43,818 nucleotides of DNA from Gammaproteobacteria bacterium (lineage in GTDB: Bacteria > Pseudomonadota > Gammaproteobacteria > Eutrophobiales > Eutrophobiaceae), in the NCBI GenBank assembly GCA_030829985.1, contig JAURNW010000008.1, positions 1 through 43,818 on the forward strand. The letters are read 5' to 3'. The translations under genes and the position numbers were made by a program. Every line of letters begins with the position of its first letter. Positions within the stretch are counted from its first letter, which is position 1. The notes beneath the pieces are model-generated. The model had not been told where the DNA came from. It saw only the letters and a list, made by a program, of their open reading frames with translations, and searched no databases. Positions 1 through 8,512 of this stretch are shown here, one piece after another.

Positions 1-141
1 AAACGCTACCAGCTCGCCGCCCCATACTTCAGAGCAAACACGCGTCAGCGCCGCCGTCAGCGTCGTCTTACCGTGATCTACGTGTCCAATCGTTCCCACA
101 TTCACGTGGGGCTTCGAACGCTCAAATGCCTCTTTTGCCAT
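1..141 (-). CDS. tuf: Elongation factor Tu, N-terminal part (runs off left edge)
   Basis: Only the first 47 codons are in the window. They read as the start of EF-Tu, the GTPase that brings aminoacyl-tRNA to the ribosome, and include the P-loop GHVDHGKTT. The ATG (complement of 139-141) is preceded by a GAGGAG ribosome binding site. Three tRNA genes lie directly upstream on the same strand, the arrangement of the tufB locus of gammaproteobacteria, so this is probably the tufB copy. Whether a second tuf copy exists elsewhere cannot be seen. Confidence 0.97.
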   Translation of the reverse strand, partial: MAKEAFERSKPHVNVGTIGHVDHGKTTLTAALTRVCSEVWGGELVAF

Positions 142-289
142 GGCGACACTCTCCTCAATTTCTTTTGCGGCGCAGACTCATCAGTCGCCGGCTCGTCTTA
201 CTCAGTGCGCTGACTGCGCCCACCCTTTTCTCTTCTATGGGCCTTCTGACCCACCTTTCCGATGTCGCGCCTTCGGCGCCATACCGCAT

Positions 290-365
<76 letters not shown>

Positions 366-520
366 AATAATCCCGTTTTAACACTCTATAATTGTTATCG
401 TTTTTCTACATTCACGACTGATGCATCTGTTCTATGATATTGAAGCTTTAACTGATAAATCACTCAAAATACAACACCAATATGAAAACTAAATTACATC
501 ATCTCTCTATTTTCAAGTTT

Positions 521-594
521 TGGAGCGGGTGATGGGAATCGAACCCACGTGTTCAGCTTGGAAGGCTGACGTTCTACCATTGAACTACACCCGC
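521..594 (-). tRNA. tRNA-Gly (anticodon TCC)
   Basis: This is a 74-nt cloverleaf. The acceptor arm GCGGGTG pairs with CACCCGC. The anticodon stem TCAGC/GCTGA holds loop CTTCCAA with anticodon TCC. The T-arm is GGTTCGATTCC and the 3' CCA is encoded. It is the middle tRNA of the Tyr-Gly-Thr cluster; about 155 nt separate it from tRNA-Thr. Confidence 0.97.
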
Positions 595-745
595 CTAGTA
601 TTGCATCACCCTGTTACTATCAATTTTCAATTGACAGGTTTACCCCACATCATTTACTTGAGCCTTGCCTGATAGTGATTTAATAAAATACCATTACATT
701 AAAAATCTACTATACTTGTTGCAATCCATTCAAAAAAAACCATTT

Positions 746-830
746 TGGTGGAGGGGGTAGGATTCGAACCTACGAAGGCTGAGCCAACAGATTTACAGTC
801 TGCCCCCGTTGACCGCTTGGGTACCCCTCC
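746..830 (-). tRNA. tRNA-Tyr (anticodon GTA)
   Basis: This is an 85-nt tRNA with the long variable arm expected of bacterial tRNA-Tyr. The 5' acceptor arm is GGAGGGG, the anticodon loop CTGTAAA carries GTA, the T-arm is GGTTCGAATCC and the 3' CCA is encoded. It is the first gene after the promoter at 847-875. In Escherichia coli a tRNA-Thr precedes tyrU in the equivalent cluster; none is seen here. Confidence 0.97.
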
Positions 831-846
831 AAAATTCAAGCCGACC

Positions 847-875
847 ATTCTGGAATAATCATTTACTGCTGTCAA
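847..875 (-). promoter_or_regulatory. Sigma70 promoter of the tRNA-tuf cluster
   Basis: On the minus strand a perfect -35 box TTGACA (870-875) is followed by exactly 17 bp and a -10 box CAGAAT (847-852). A G-rich discriminator (GGTCGGC) leads towards tRNA-Tyr, which starts at 830. A consensus -35 box with a GC-rich discriminator is typical of strong, stringently controlled stable-RNA promoters. No other promoter is evident between tsaC and the tRNAs. Confidence 0.7.
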
Positions 876-894
876 TACACGTATTATCAATAAT

Positions 895-1449
895 TTAGCT
901 TGGACGAATAATATTACCTGTTTGTGCGTCCCTTATTTCAGTTGGATTCATGTTGTTAGTGATTTTTGCGGGCATCACATAATCTATATTCGTATCAAAA
1001 TAAGCTAATACAGTACGATCGGATAATGCTGGTGTTACTCCTCCAGGATTAGCGCTGGTAGATACAATAGGCCCTAATTCCTCACACAAGGCATGGACTA
1101 CGGGATGTGAACTGACTCTCACAGCAAGTGTTTCATGTTCTCCTGTTAACCAATCGGGTGTTTCCTCTCTTGCAGGAATCAACCAGGTAACCGGACCCGG
1201 CCAGCTTTGAAGTATTTTTTGCAGATCATTTAGCTTTCCGAAGTCTACATAGGATTCGAGTTGCTTTACCTGTGAGGCGACAAGAATTAAACCTTTTTTA
1301 ATGGAACGTTGTTTTAATTTTAAAATCCTTTGAACCGCATCCTCACAATCAGGGAGACAACCCAGTCCAAAGACCGCTTCTGTCGGATAAGCAATGATAC
1401 CACCCTGTTTACAAGTGATTATTGCTTGCTCCAAATGGAGTAAATTCAT
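895..1449 (-). CDS. tsaC: Threonylcarbamoyl-AMP synthase TsaC (YrdC/Sua5 domain)
   Basis: This 184-residue protein is a short, single-domain YrdC-type enzyme. It makes threonylcarbamoyl-AMP from threonine, bicarbonate and ATP, the first step of t6A37 modification of ANN-decoding tRNAs. The diagnostic GIIAYPTEAVFGLGC near the N-terminus and STSANPGG near residue 130 are both present. It lacks the C-terminal Sua5 extension, matching the TsaC length class. It follows topA on the same strand after about 30 nt, so the two are probably cotranscribed; topA-tsaC proximity is seen in other gammaproteobacteria. Confidence 0.95.
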   Translation of the reverse strand: MNLLHLEQAIITCKQGGIIAYPTEAVFGLGCLPDCEDAVQRILKLKQRSIKKGLILVASQVKQLESYVDFGKLNDLQKILQSWPGPVTWLIPAREETPDWLTGEHETLAVRVSSHPVVHALCEELGPIVSTSANPGGVTPALSDRTVLAYFDTNIDYVMPAKITNNMNPTEIRDAQTGNIIRPS

Positions 1450-1481
1450 CTAAAGTAGTTAAAAGTTTTGATACTATAAAT

Positions 1482-3881
1482 TCAGCCAGTTTTACTAGCC
1501 GTTTTTTTTGACACTTTCTTCTTGGCAACTGTTTTTTTACTGGCCTTCTTTTTTGTAGTCGCCTTTTTACTCACCGCTTTTTTACGACCTCTTCCACGTG
1601 AAGCAGGCGCCGCTGCCAATAATGCTTGTGACTCTTCAAGAGTCAAGCTTGCTGGTTCCTTGTCTTTGGGTATTTTGGCATTCTTTGTACCATCGGTTAT
1701 ATAAGGACCGTAACGCCCATTTAATATAGAAATGCCCTCTTCTTCGAAGACCTTTATTTGTTTTTCAGCATCCGCTTTTTTCTTTTCTGCAACGAGTTCA
1801 AGTGCACGTTCCAGAGTAACGCTGTAGGGGTCATCTTCTTTTGTTAAAGATGCAAATTTACTACCATATCTGATATAGGGACCAAAACGACCGACACTGG
1901 CAGCAACTTCCTCGCCTTCATCAGTCTCACCTAGTATTCGTGGCAGTTTAAATAATTCCAGGGCTTCTTCGAGTGTAATAGCATCTAATTTTTGTCCTGG
2001 GCGTAGTCCAGCAAACTTGGGCTTGTCTTCATCATCTTTAGTCCCAATCTGGGCATAAGGGCCATAACGACCTATTCGAACCGAAATTTCTTTACCCGAT
2101 TTTGGATGAGTTCCCAATACCCGTGCCTGTGCTACCTCACTACGACTAACATTCTCTTCTTTATCCAGCACTTGTTTATTAAATGGGATCCAAAAATCCT
2201 GCATCAATGGAATCCACTCTTTTTCTCCACGTGAGATTGCATCCAGATCATCTTCAAGCTTCGCAGTAAACTCATAATCAACGTAATCTCTGAAATGGTT
2301 AGTCAGGAAATCATTAACAATTCGACCAACATCAGTTGGATGAAAACGCTTATTTTCTATCTCAACATATTCTCTGTTACGCAAAGTGGAAATGATATTT
2401 GCATACGTTGATGGCCGACCAATACCATATTCTTCAAGTGATTTGACCAGGCTTGCTTCAGAATAGCGTGGCGGTGGTTCTGTGAAGTGTTGTTCATCGC
2501 GGATTTCTTTTAGTTTTATCTTTTCGCCTTCTTCTATCTGAGGTAACATTTTTTCATCATCATCACCCTCCTTGGAGTCATCCTTACCTTCCAGATAAAC
2601 CGCCATAAATCCAGGATCGGCTATTGCAGAACCATTAGCACGGAACAGATTGCCTTTGCCGCATGACATATCTACTGCAACAGTATCAATTGTCGCGTGT
2701 TGCATTTGGCTTGCCATAGTTCTTTTCCAAATCAACTCATATAGCTTGAATTGTTCCGCAGTCAAACTAGCTTTTATATCCTGAGGAACTCTCGTGACCG
2801 ATGTAGGGCGAATCGCTTCATGAGCTTCCTGCGCATTTTTTGATTTTGTCTTGAATTCTCTGGCCTGCGCGGGTAATGCTTTATTCCCGTAACGAGTAGA
2901 AATGAATTCGCGAATTTCGACAAGTGCTTCCTGTGCAAGAGTTACCGAGTCTGTACGCATATAGGTTATTAATCCAACTGCACCTTCACCAACATCGATA
3001 CCTTCATAAAGTTGTTGCGCAGTTCGCATAGCCCGTTGTGCTGTGAATCCTAATTTACGGACAGCCTCTTGTTGCATGGTTGACGTAATAAACGGCGCAG
3101 CGGGTTGGCGTTTGCGCTGTTTCTTGGTAACTGTTTCAACCAAAAGCTCGCCGCCAGCTGCTTCTACTAAAGCCGCTTTTACGTCAGCAGCATGTTTGGT
3201 TTTTTCTATACTAAACTGTTTAATTTTTTCATTTTCAAATTGAGTAAGCTTACCAAGAAATTGACTATTCTTATGTTCCAGATCAGCCTCAATTGTCCAG
3301 TATTCTCTTGGTTTAAATTCCTGTATTTCTTTTTCCCGTTCGGCAATCATTCTTAATGCAGGTGATTGAACGCGACCAGCAGATAAGCCTCTTTGAATCT
3401 TTTTCCATAGCAATGGCGACAAATTGAAACCGACAAGGTAATCAAGAGCGCGACGGGCTTGCTGTGCATCTATTAAGTTTGATGCCAGTTCTCTTGGATG
3501 TTTGATAGCTTCCTGGATAGCTGTTTTAGTCACTTCATGAAATACGACTCTATGGACTTTTTTATCTTTCAAACAACCTTTTTCTTTTAAAAGTTCATGT
3601 AAGTGCCATGAGATGGCTTCTCCTTCACGATCAGGGTCAGTCGCGAGGTAAAGTGTGTCGGCTTTTTTTAGAGCTTTCGAAATTGCATCTACCGCCTTGG
3701 CATTTTTTTCTATTGCTTCGTATCGCATCGAAAAATTATTTTCAGGGTCTACCGCTCCTGTTTTAGGCAACAAATCACGGACGTGGCCATATGATGCCAA
3801 CACCTTGAAGTCCTTACCTAGATAACGTTCAAGTGTTTTACATTTGGCGGGGGATTCTACTATTACAAGAGAACTACTCAT
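1482..3881 (-). CDS. topA: DNA topoisomerase I (type IA)
   Basis: This 799-residue enzyme relaxes negative supercoils. The N-terminal TOPRIM domain shows LVIVESPAK and DPDREGEA, the metal-binding acidic triad. The catalytic tyrosine lies in GLITYMRTDS at about residue 307. After the core there are three short repeats of the type GR(Y/F)GPY (about residues 605-745) and then a Lys-rich tail. The Cys4 zinc ribbons of the Escherichia coli enzyme (about 865 residues) are absent: I see no CxxC pairs in the C-terminal third. It therefore has the Toprim_C_rpt-type tail. smg and dprA lie upstream on the same strand, and the roughly 75-nt gap probably holds its own promoter, though no box is convincing. 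Confidence 0.97.
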   Translation of the reverse strand: MSSSLVIVESPAKCKTLERYLGKDFKVLASYGHVRDLLPKTGAVDPENNFSMRYEAIEKNAKAVDAISKALKKADTLYLATDPDREGEAISWHLHELLKEKGCLKDKKVHRVVFHEVTKTAIQEAIKHPRELASNLIDAQQARRALDYLVGFNLSPLLWKKIQRGLSAGRVQSPALRMIAEREKEIQEFKPREYWTIEADLEHKNSQFLGKLTQFENEKIKQFSIEKTKHAADVKAALVEAAGGELLVETVTKKQRKRQPAAPFITSTMQQEAVRKLGFTAQRAMRTAQQLYEGIDVGEGAVGLITYMRTDSVTLAQEALVEIREFISTRYGNKALPAQAREFKTKSKNAQEAHEAIRPTSVTRVPQDIKASLTAEQFKLYELIWKRTMASQMQHATIDTVAVDMSCGKGNLFRANGSAIADPGFMAVYLEGKDDSKEGDDDEKMLPQIEEGEKIKLKEIRDEQHFTEPPPRYSEASLVKSLEEYGIGRPSTYANIISTLRNREYVEIENKRFHPTDVGRIVNDFLTNHFRDYVDYEFTAKLEDDLDAISRGEKEWIPLMQDFWIPFNKQVLDKEENVSRSEVAQARVLGTHPKSGKEISVRIGRYGPYAQIGTKDDEDKPKFAGLRPGQKLDAITLEEALELFKLPRILGETDEGEEVAASVGRFGPYIRYGSKFASLTKEDDPYSVTLERALELVAEKKKADAEKQIKVFEEEGISILNGRYGPYITDGTKNAKIPKDKEPASLTLEESQALLAAAPASRGRGRKKAVSKKATTKKKASKKTVAKKKVSKKTASKTG

Positions 3882-3956
3882 ATCTGCTAAACAATATCAC
3901 TTTCTAATTTATGAAATAAAAGAATAAAACTTTAATTGTGATGGAAACAACAATTA

Positions 3957-4457
3957 TTAATGAACTACGGCACTAACTTCATCCAATATAATGTCTTCCA
4001 TCCATGCAAATGCTGCTTCTTTACCCGGTCGATTAAACAAAACCATTAATACAACCCATTTAAGTTGTTGCAACTCTATTGCATCTGTCTCGAGAGCCAT
4101 CACTCTATCTATTACGAGTTCGCGATCCTCTGAATCAAGTACTCCCGACTGTTCGAGAAATAATAAAAAGCCTTTACAATCGATATCCAGTTTTTCATTC
4201 TCGATATCATTAAAGACCCTGATCGACCTGGAACAAAGTACGCCTGTGTCAAACATATCCTTTTGTGTTGCTAATCCTTCCAGCCAGTCGATAGCTTTAT
4301 CAACTTGCAGATCTGCAAATCCTGCCTGTGTTAACTGAGTCTTTAAATCTTGCTGATCGGGATTTATTTCGAGCTCCTCCTCAACATAATGGTCAAATAA
4401 ATATATCAGTACATCTAAAACTGTTTCTTTCATAAATTGTAATCTTCTATTGGCCAA
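3957..4457 (-). CDS. smg: Smg family protein (DUF494)
   Basis: This 166-residue acidic, helical protein matches the Smg/DUF494 family. The N-terminal MKETVLDVLIYLFDHY and a C-terminal helix rich in hydrophobic residues (LKWVVLMVLFNRPG) are recognisable. It follows dprA with only 3 nt between them, the usual dprA-smg-topA order of gammaproteobacteria, and is surely cotranscribed with dprA. The biochemical function of the family is not established, so none is claimed. The ORF begins at MANRRLQFMKETV; the second methionine (MKETV) is an alternative start that may fit the family better. Confidence 0.88.
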   Translation of the reverse strand: MANRRLQFMKETVLDVLIYLFDHYVEEELEINPDQQDLKTQLTQAGFADLQVDKAIDWLEGLATQKDMFDTGVLCSRSIRVFNDIENEKLDIDCKGFLLFLEQSGVLDSEDRELVIDRVMALETDAIELQQLKWVVLMVLFNRPGKEAAFAWMEDIILDEVSAVVH

Positions 4458-4460
4458 TCT

Positions 4461-5576
4461 CTACGTGCAACGACAATATTTACCACCGTGTTGGGATTCA
4501 ATCATTCCTTGAAGTTCCATTATTAACAGCATGGAGGAAACTACTTCTGCCGTCAATCCTGTTAATTCGACCAAGCTGTCGACCGACATCGCATCGTAAC
4601 CTATATTATCAAGCAATAATTTGTAATCTGCTTCCAGTTCATCATATCCGCATTTATCATAATCCACTGATATTGGCTTATTCAATATAATGTTAGCTAC
4701 AGGAGAGAGTTCAACTAGAATATCGCTTACAGTTTCAACCAGCTTCGCCCCTTGTTTGATTAAGCTATGGGTCCCACGCGCAAGAGGGTTATGAATTGAA
4801 CCTGGTATCGCAAACACCTCTCGACCTTGCTCCAGGGCATGATTCGCTGTAATCAATGACCCGCTTCTTATTGCTGCTTCGACGACAAGCACGCCGGTAC
4901 TGATTCCACTTATAATTCGATTCCGTCTAGGAAAGTTACCCGGATGAGGTTTTGTATCTGGTGGATATTCTGAAATAAGTAAACCATTTTCAACAATTTT
5001 ATTAGCCATATTTTTATGTCTCGCAGGATAGATACTATTTAAGCCATTGCCCAGAACTGCAACTGTTGGGCTATTGCTTTTTAGCGCTCCTGAATGACTA
5101 TGATAATCAATACCAAGAGCAAGACCGCTACATACAGTCAATCCTGAGTTTGATAATTCAACGGCGAAATCTTCAGCTAGTCTTCTCCCACCTGCCGTGG
5201 GATTTCTGCTACCAACAATAGCAAAATGCACACAACCCAATACTTGCCTTTGTCCAACTGCAAACAAAACCAGGGGTGGAGTATCTATAGATTTTAAGAG
5301 TTCTGGATAATCGTAATCGGCAAAAGTTATTAAATGATTCCCTGCCTGGTTTAACCAATCCAGGATTTTATTAATTAGATTAAGATCTGGCGCGAATAGA
5401 GAATTTATCGAACTATCGCTTAAGTTGTGTTCTTTCAGTGCTTTATAATCAGCGGCCAGCACAGCCTGAGGAGTTTTGAATTTGCTTAATAACTTATGAC
5501 AAGTTGCTGGACCAATACCAACAGCTTGGGTAAGGGACAACCAGTCAGTATAATTTTGAGTAATATTCACATCCAT
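4461..5576 (-). CDS. dprA: DNA processing protein DprA (Smf)
   Basis: This 371-residue protein loads RecA onto incoming single-stranded DNA during natural transformation. A helix-hairpin-helix-like N-terminus (about residues 10-60) precedes the Rossmann-like core, with GSRNPTAGGRRLA, SGLALGIDYHSH, LGNGLNSIYPARH, FPRRNRIISG and GSLITANHALEQGR all visible. A C-terminal winged-helix segment (about 315-371) completes the usual architecture. Translation starts at ATG 5576, where the N-terminus is of normal length. smg follows after 3 nt. Its presence shows that recombination of imported DNA is possible, not that the cell is competent. Confidence 0.97.
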   Translation of the reverse strand: MDVNITQNYTDWLSLTQAVGIGPATCHKLLSKFKTPQAVLAADYKALKEHNLSDSSINSLFAPDLNLINKILDWLNQAGNHLITFADYDYPELLKSIDTPPLVLFAVGQRQVLGCVHFAIVGSRNPTAGGRRLAEDFAVELSNSGLTVCSGLALGIDYHSHSGALKSNSPTVAVLGNGLNSIYPARHKNMANKIVENGLLISEYPPDTKPHPGNFPRRNRIISGISTGVLVVEAAIRSGSLITANHALEQGREVFAIPGSIHNPLARGTHSLIKQGAKLVETVSDILVELSPVANIILNKPISVDYDKCGYDELEADYKLLLDNIGYDAMSVDSLVELTGLTAEVVSSMLLIMELQGMIESQHGGKYCRCT

Positions 5577-5627
5577 ATGAAAACTCTAAATCAACAAATC
5601 CCTCCGGTATACTAAAGAGATTTTGAA

Positions 5628-5652
5628 TTTGCTCCCGGTAATCGGGAGCAAA
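5628..5652. repeat. Perfect hairpin between the LysM gene and dprA
   Basis: A 10-bp perfect inverted repeat (TTTGCTCCCG / CGGGAGCAAA) with a 5-nt loop lies 36 nt after the LysM gene stop and about 50 nt before dprA. On the minus strand no T-tract follows, so it is not a textbook terminator for the LysM gene. On the plus strand it is followed by CATTTTTAA. It could be an attenuator or an mRNA-stabilising hairpin. Confidence 0.6.
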
Positions 5653-5688
5653 CATTTTTAAAAACTATTTAATAAATACTATATATTT

Positions 5689-6894
5689 TTACAAACTTCT
5701 CACAGTATCTAACACATGCACAGGACCTTGAGTTTCCATTACCAATGCATAACTTACTTTGCTAAAGGTTCTGAATACCATTATTACACCGACATATTCT
5801 TCCGGTAAGGTAATGCCCTCAGATTTTGCCTGCTTGTTTGCGATATGAGGGAAGGTTTCATTAAACGAGTCTACGGCTTGACCAACACCATAAGCCAGCT
5901 TGCTAATAATGGTGCCGTTTTCAGTGATATCTTCCAACTCTGCCGCTTTTTGGGCTTCACTTTTCTGGATATTAGGACCTATTTCATCTTGAACAACGTA
6001 ACCACTTTGATAAACACCAAGTACATTCCCTGTTTCGAGACCTTGTTCAGTACCGAGATTTAGAACTACAACCTGATATTGACCAATTTGTGAAACGCCA
6101 TCAACAACTGAAAGAATATTTCCTTCCATTGCACTATTTGTTGCGCGCGGTACAAATTCTGTGCTGATATTTTCATCCGTTTGAGGAAGTAATCTATCAC
6201 CTTTCAGAACTTCACGGTCTACAACAGTGACCAAGGCTGAAGCAGGATCACCACTCTTTTGGATTGTGGCATCACCTACATATATGGCTTCATAACCTAA
6301 AACTTCATTTTTGCCTTGTTCCGACTTTCTCGGGTTTATATAAGGCTTACCTTTACGATATATAGAATATCTGGCAACATTTGAGTCCTCTGGAATCCCA
6401 CGAACATAGATAGTGTTACCAGTAGTCGCTATCAAATGTTGATCATAGCTCGATACTATATAAGGCAACTGATCCATCTCATTTTCATCAAGTACTATTG
6501 GACGCTCCAGAAATTGCTGGATTGCATCGATAGGAATCGTTGGGATAGCGTCAGAATTATCATAACTACGAATAGTCGGTGATAATTTAACATCTCGGCC
6601 AGAAACAATTTGTCCTGTTCCTCTATCAAGACTGAGCACAGGTTTACCATCTTGATAGGTCAGAGAAACGATGTCCCCTGGATATATCAGATGTGGATTG
6701 TTTATTTGAGGATTAACACCCCAAATTTCTGGCCAACGCCAAGGCTGTGCTAGAAAACGCGCAGAGATATCCCATAGCGTATCGCCCTTTACGACGGTAT
6801 ATTTTTCTGGATGATCTGGATTAATCGTTAATTCATCCGCATATGAGCTAAATGTAAATAGCAGAATCGCGCATGAAATCAGAATTTTATTCAA
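5689..6894 (-). CDS. Exported LysM peptidoglycan-binding protein
   Basis: This 401-residue protein has a signal peptide (hydrophobic ISCAILLFTFSSYA, cleavage about residue 19) and a single LysM domain at about 32-82 (YTVVKGDTLWDIS, then NPHLIYPGDIVSL), a peptidoglycan-binding fold. The remaining 300 residues are not repeated and I assign no enzyme. LysM proteins of this length occur next to dprA in many gammaproteobacteria and are probably envelope-associated. The start codon is TTG (complement of 6892-6894), with an AAGG motif about 11-13 nt upstream; no in-frame ATG gives the signal peptide. It is divergent from def. Confidence 0.88.
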   Translation of the reverse strand: MNKILISCAILLFTFSSYADELTINPDHPEKYTVVKGDTLWDISARFLAQPWRWPEIWGVNPQINNPHLIYPGDIVSLTYQDGKPVLSLDRGTGQIVSGRDVKLSPTIRSYDNSDAIPTIPIDAIQQFLERPIVLDENEMDQLPYIVSSYDQHLIATTGNTIYVRGIPEDSNVARYSIYRKGKPYINPRKSEQGKNEVLGYEAIYVGDATIQKSGDPASALVTVVDREVLKGDRLLPQTDENISTEFVPRATNSAMEGNILSVVDGVSQIGQYQVVVLNLGTEQGLETGNVLGVYQSGYVVQDEIGPNIQKSEAQKAAELEDITENGTIISKLAYGVGQAVDSFNETFPHIANKQAKSEGITLPEEYVGVIMVFRTFSKVSYALVMETQGPVHVLDTVRSL

Positions 6895-7049
6895 TATGTC
6901 TATTACCTTACATGATTTCCTTAATGTAGATTAGCAAAAAGTCTAACAAAATGTTAGTAGTGACGCTATATTATTGTGGCTTAACTACAACAATTTATTT
7001 TTCCTATATACTATCAGTCAGTTATAACCATTTTGGAGTGACTATTGCT

Positions 7050-7562
7050 ATGGCAATACTCAACGTTTTGCAATTCCCCGACCCTCGACTTCGCAATAAG
7101 GCGATTCCGGTTGAGGAGATAGGCCCTGATATCAGACAAATCGCCGAAAATATGCTGGAAACCATGTATGCAGAGAGTGGCATCGGTCTCGCAGCAACCC
7201 AGGTTAATATTCGAAAAAGAATCGTCGTGATTGATCTGTCAGAGGATAAAAATGAGCCCTTGATATTAATCAACCCCGAAATCACTAAACTCGAGGGTAA
7301 AGAGATAATGCGCGAAGGTTGTCTATCGGTACCTGATTACTACGATACAGTTGAACGCGCAGAAAATATAGAATTCAATTATAAAACACTTGATAATCAA
7401 TTAATTGAAACAAGCACTGATGGGTTATTAGCAGTTTGTGTACAGCATGAAATAGACCATTTAGATGGCAAACTATTCATAGATTATTTGTCGCCGTTAA
7501 AACGCCAACGCTTAAAGAAAAAGATCGATAAGCAAGAAAAACAGCAATTAAGCGTCTCGTGA
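7050..7562 (+). CDS. def: Peptide deformylase
   Basis: This 170-residue metalloenzyme removes the formyl group from the N-terminal methionine of new proteins. All three signature motifs are present: GIGLAATQV, EGCLSV (metal Cys) and HEIDHLDG (two metal His plus catalytic Glu). The frame is open further upstream to 6951, but ATG 7050 gives the canonical start MAILNVLQFPDPRL and has GGAG at 7035-7038, so the longer form is rejected. The stop overlaps the fmt start by 4 nt (GTGA), coupling the two enzymes of the formyl-methionine cycle. Confidence 0.97.
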   Translation: MAILNVLQFPDPRLRNKAIPVEEIGPDIRQIAENMLETMYAESGIGLAATQVNIRKRIVVIDLSEDKNEPLILINPEITKLEGKEIMREGCLSVPDYYDTVERAENIEFNYKTLDNQLIETSTDGLLAVCVQHEIDHLDGKLFIDYLSPLKRQRLKKKIDKQEKQQLSVS

Positions 7563-8500
7563 GTCAGACCAAATTAAGGTTAGCATTTGCGGGTACTCCA
7601 GAAATTGCGAGGGTAGTACTTGAAGCACTAATTCGTGAAAACATTCATTCTATAGAACTTGTATTAACACAACCCGATCGTCCCGCAGGAAGAGGTCGTA
7701 AATTAAAACAAAGCGAAGTTAAAATTAGTGCGATTGAAAATAACATACCCGTTCTACAACCTAATAACGCCAATGAACTTCAAGCTGCCAGCCTGAAAAA
7801 TTGTGATTTAATGTTGGTTGTAGCCTACGGCCTCATAATAAAGCCCGAGATTCTTGCTCTACCAAAATACGGTTGTATCAATATACATACTTCAATATTA
7901 CCAAGATGGCGGGGAGCAGCTCCCATACAAAGAGCCATTGAAAATGGGGACAGTAATACTGGCATTACCTTCATGCAAATGGATAGTGGTCTGGATACCG
8001 GGCCGATACTAAAACAAATTGATTGTCCTATTTTGCCCGATGATACAGCAGGCAAACTACATGATCGCCTGGCTGAACTTGGTGCAAATCATATAAACGA
8101 ATTACTATCTGATATTATTAACCAAAAGATCAATGCACTGATTCAAGATGACACAAAAGCAACATACGCAAATAAAATAAGTAAACAAGAAGCTAAACTT
8201 GATTGGAAACTACCCGCGATAGAACTGGAAAGAAAAATTCGTGCATTTAATCCTTTTCCAATAACGCATACTGAGATTAAAGGTATCAATGTAAGAGTTT
8301 GGGAAGCAACGGTTAAGTCCGGAACAAAAAACCAGATTGTCGGCACAATACTCAACAATAATAAAAGTCTGGATATTGTTACGGGTAAAGACCTATTGGC
8401 TATTACAAAATTACAATTACCCGGTAAACGCCCGATGTCCGCAAAAGAATTCCTGAATGGACATCCCGAATTCATTTCAGATTGCCTGATTGCCAATTAG
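7559..8500 (+). CDS. fmt: Methionyl-tRNA formyltransferase
   Basis: This 313-residue enzyme transfers a formyl group from 10-formyl-tetrahydrofolate to Met-tRNAfMet. N-terminal LRLAFAGTPEIA begins the formyl-transferase Rossmann domain. The folate site SILPRWRGAAPIQRAI and the nearby DSGLDTGPI are intact, and the C-terminal OB-fold-like domain follows from about residue 205. It starts with GTG overlapping the def stop. The def-fmt-rsmB order is conserved widely in gammaproteobacteria. Confidence 0.97.
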   Translation: MSQTKLRLAFAGTPEIARVVLEALIRENIHSIELVLTQPDRPAGRGRKLKQSEVKISAIENNIPVLQPNNANELQAASLKNCDLMLVVAYGLIIKPEILALPKYGCINIHTSILPRWRGAAPIQRAIENGDSNTGITFMQMDSGLDTGPILKQIDCPILPDDTAGKLHDRLAELGANHINELLSDIINQKINALIQDDTKATYANKISKQEAKLDWKLPAIELERKIRAFNPFPITHTEIKGINVRVWEATVKSGTKNQIVGTILNNNKSLDIVTGKDLLAITKLQLPGKRPMSAKEFLNGHPEFISDCLIAN

Positions 8501-8512
8501 AAATTGTCAGTC

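Noticed and set aside
699-890. A 63-codon minus-strand frame
   Set aside because: It spans tRNA-Tyr and its promoter; the translated part is simply the tRNA sequence.
6975-7012. Promoter for def with TATACT at 7007-7012
   Set aside because: The -10 is good, but the only -35-like hexamer (TTAACT, 6981) is 20 bp away, too far for confidence.
6951-7049. Longer N-terminus for peptide deformylase
   Set aside because: The extra 33 residues are not part of the family, and ATG 7050 has a good ribosome binding site and the canonical N-terminus.
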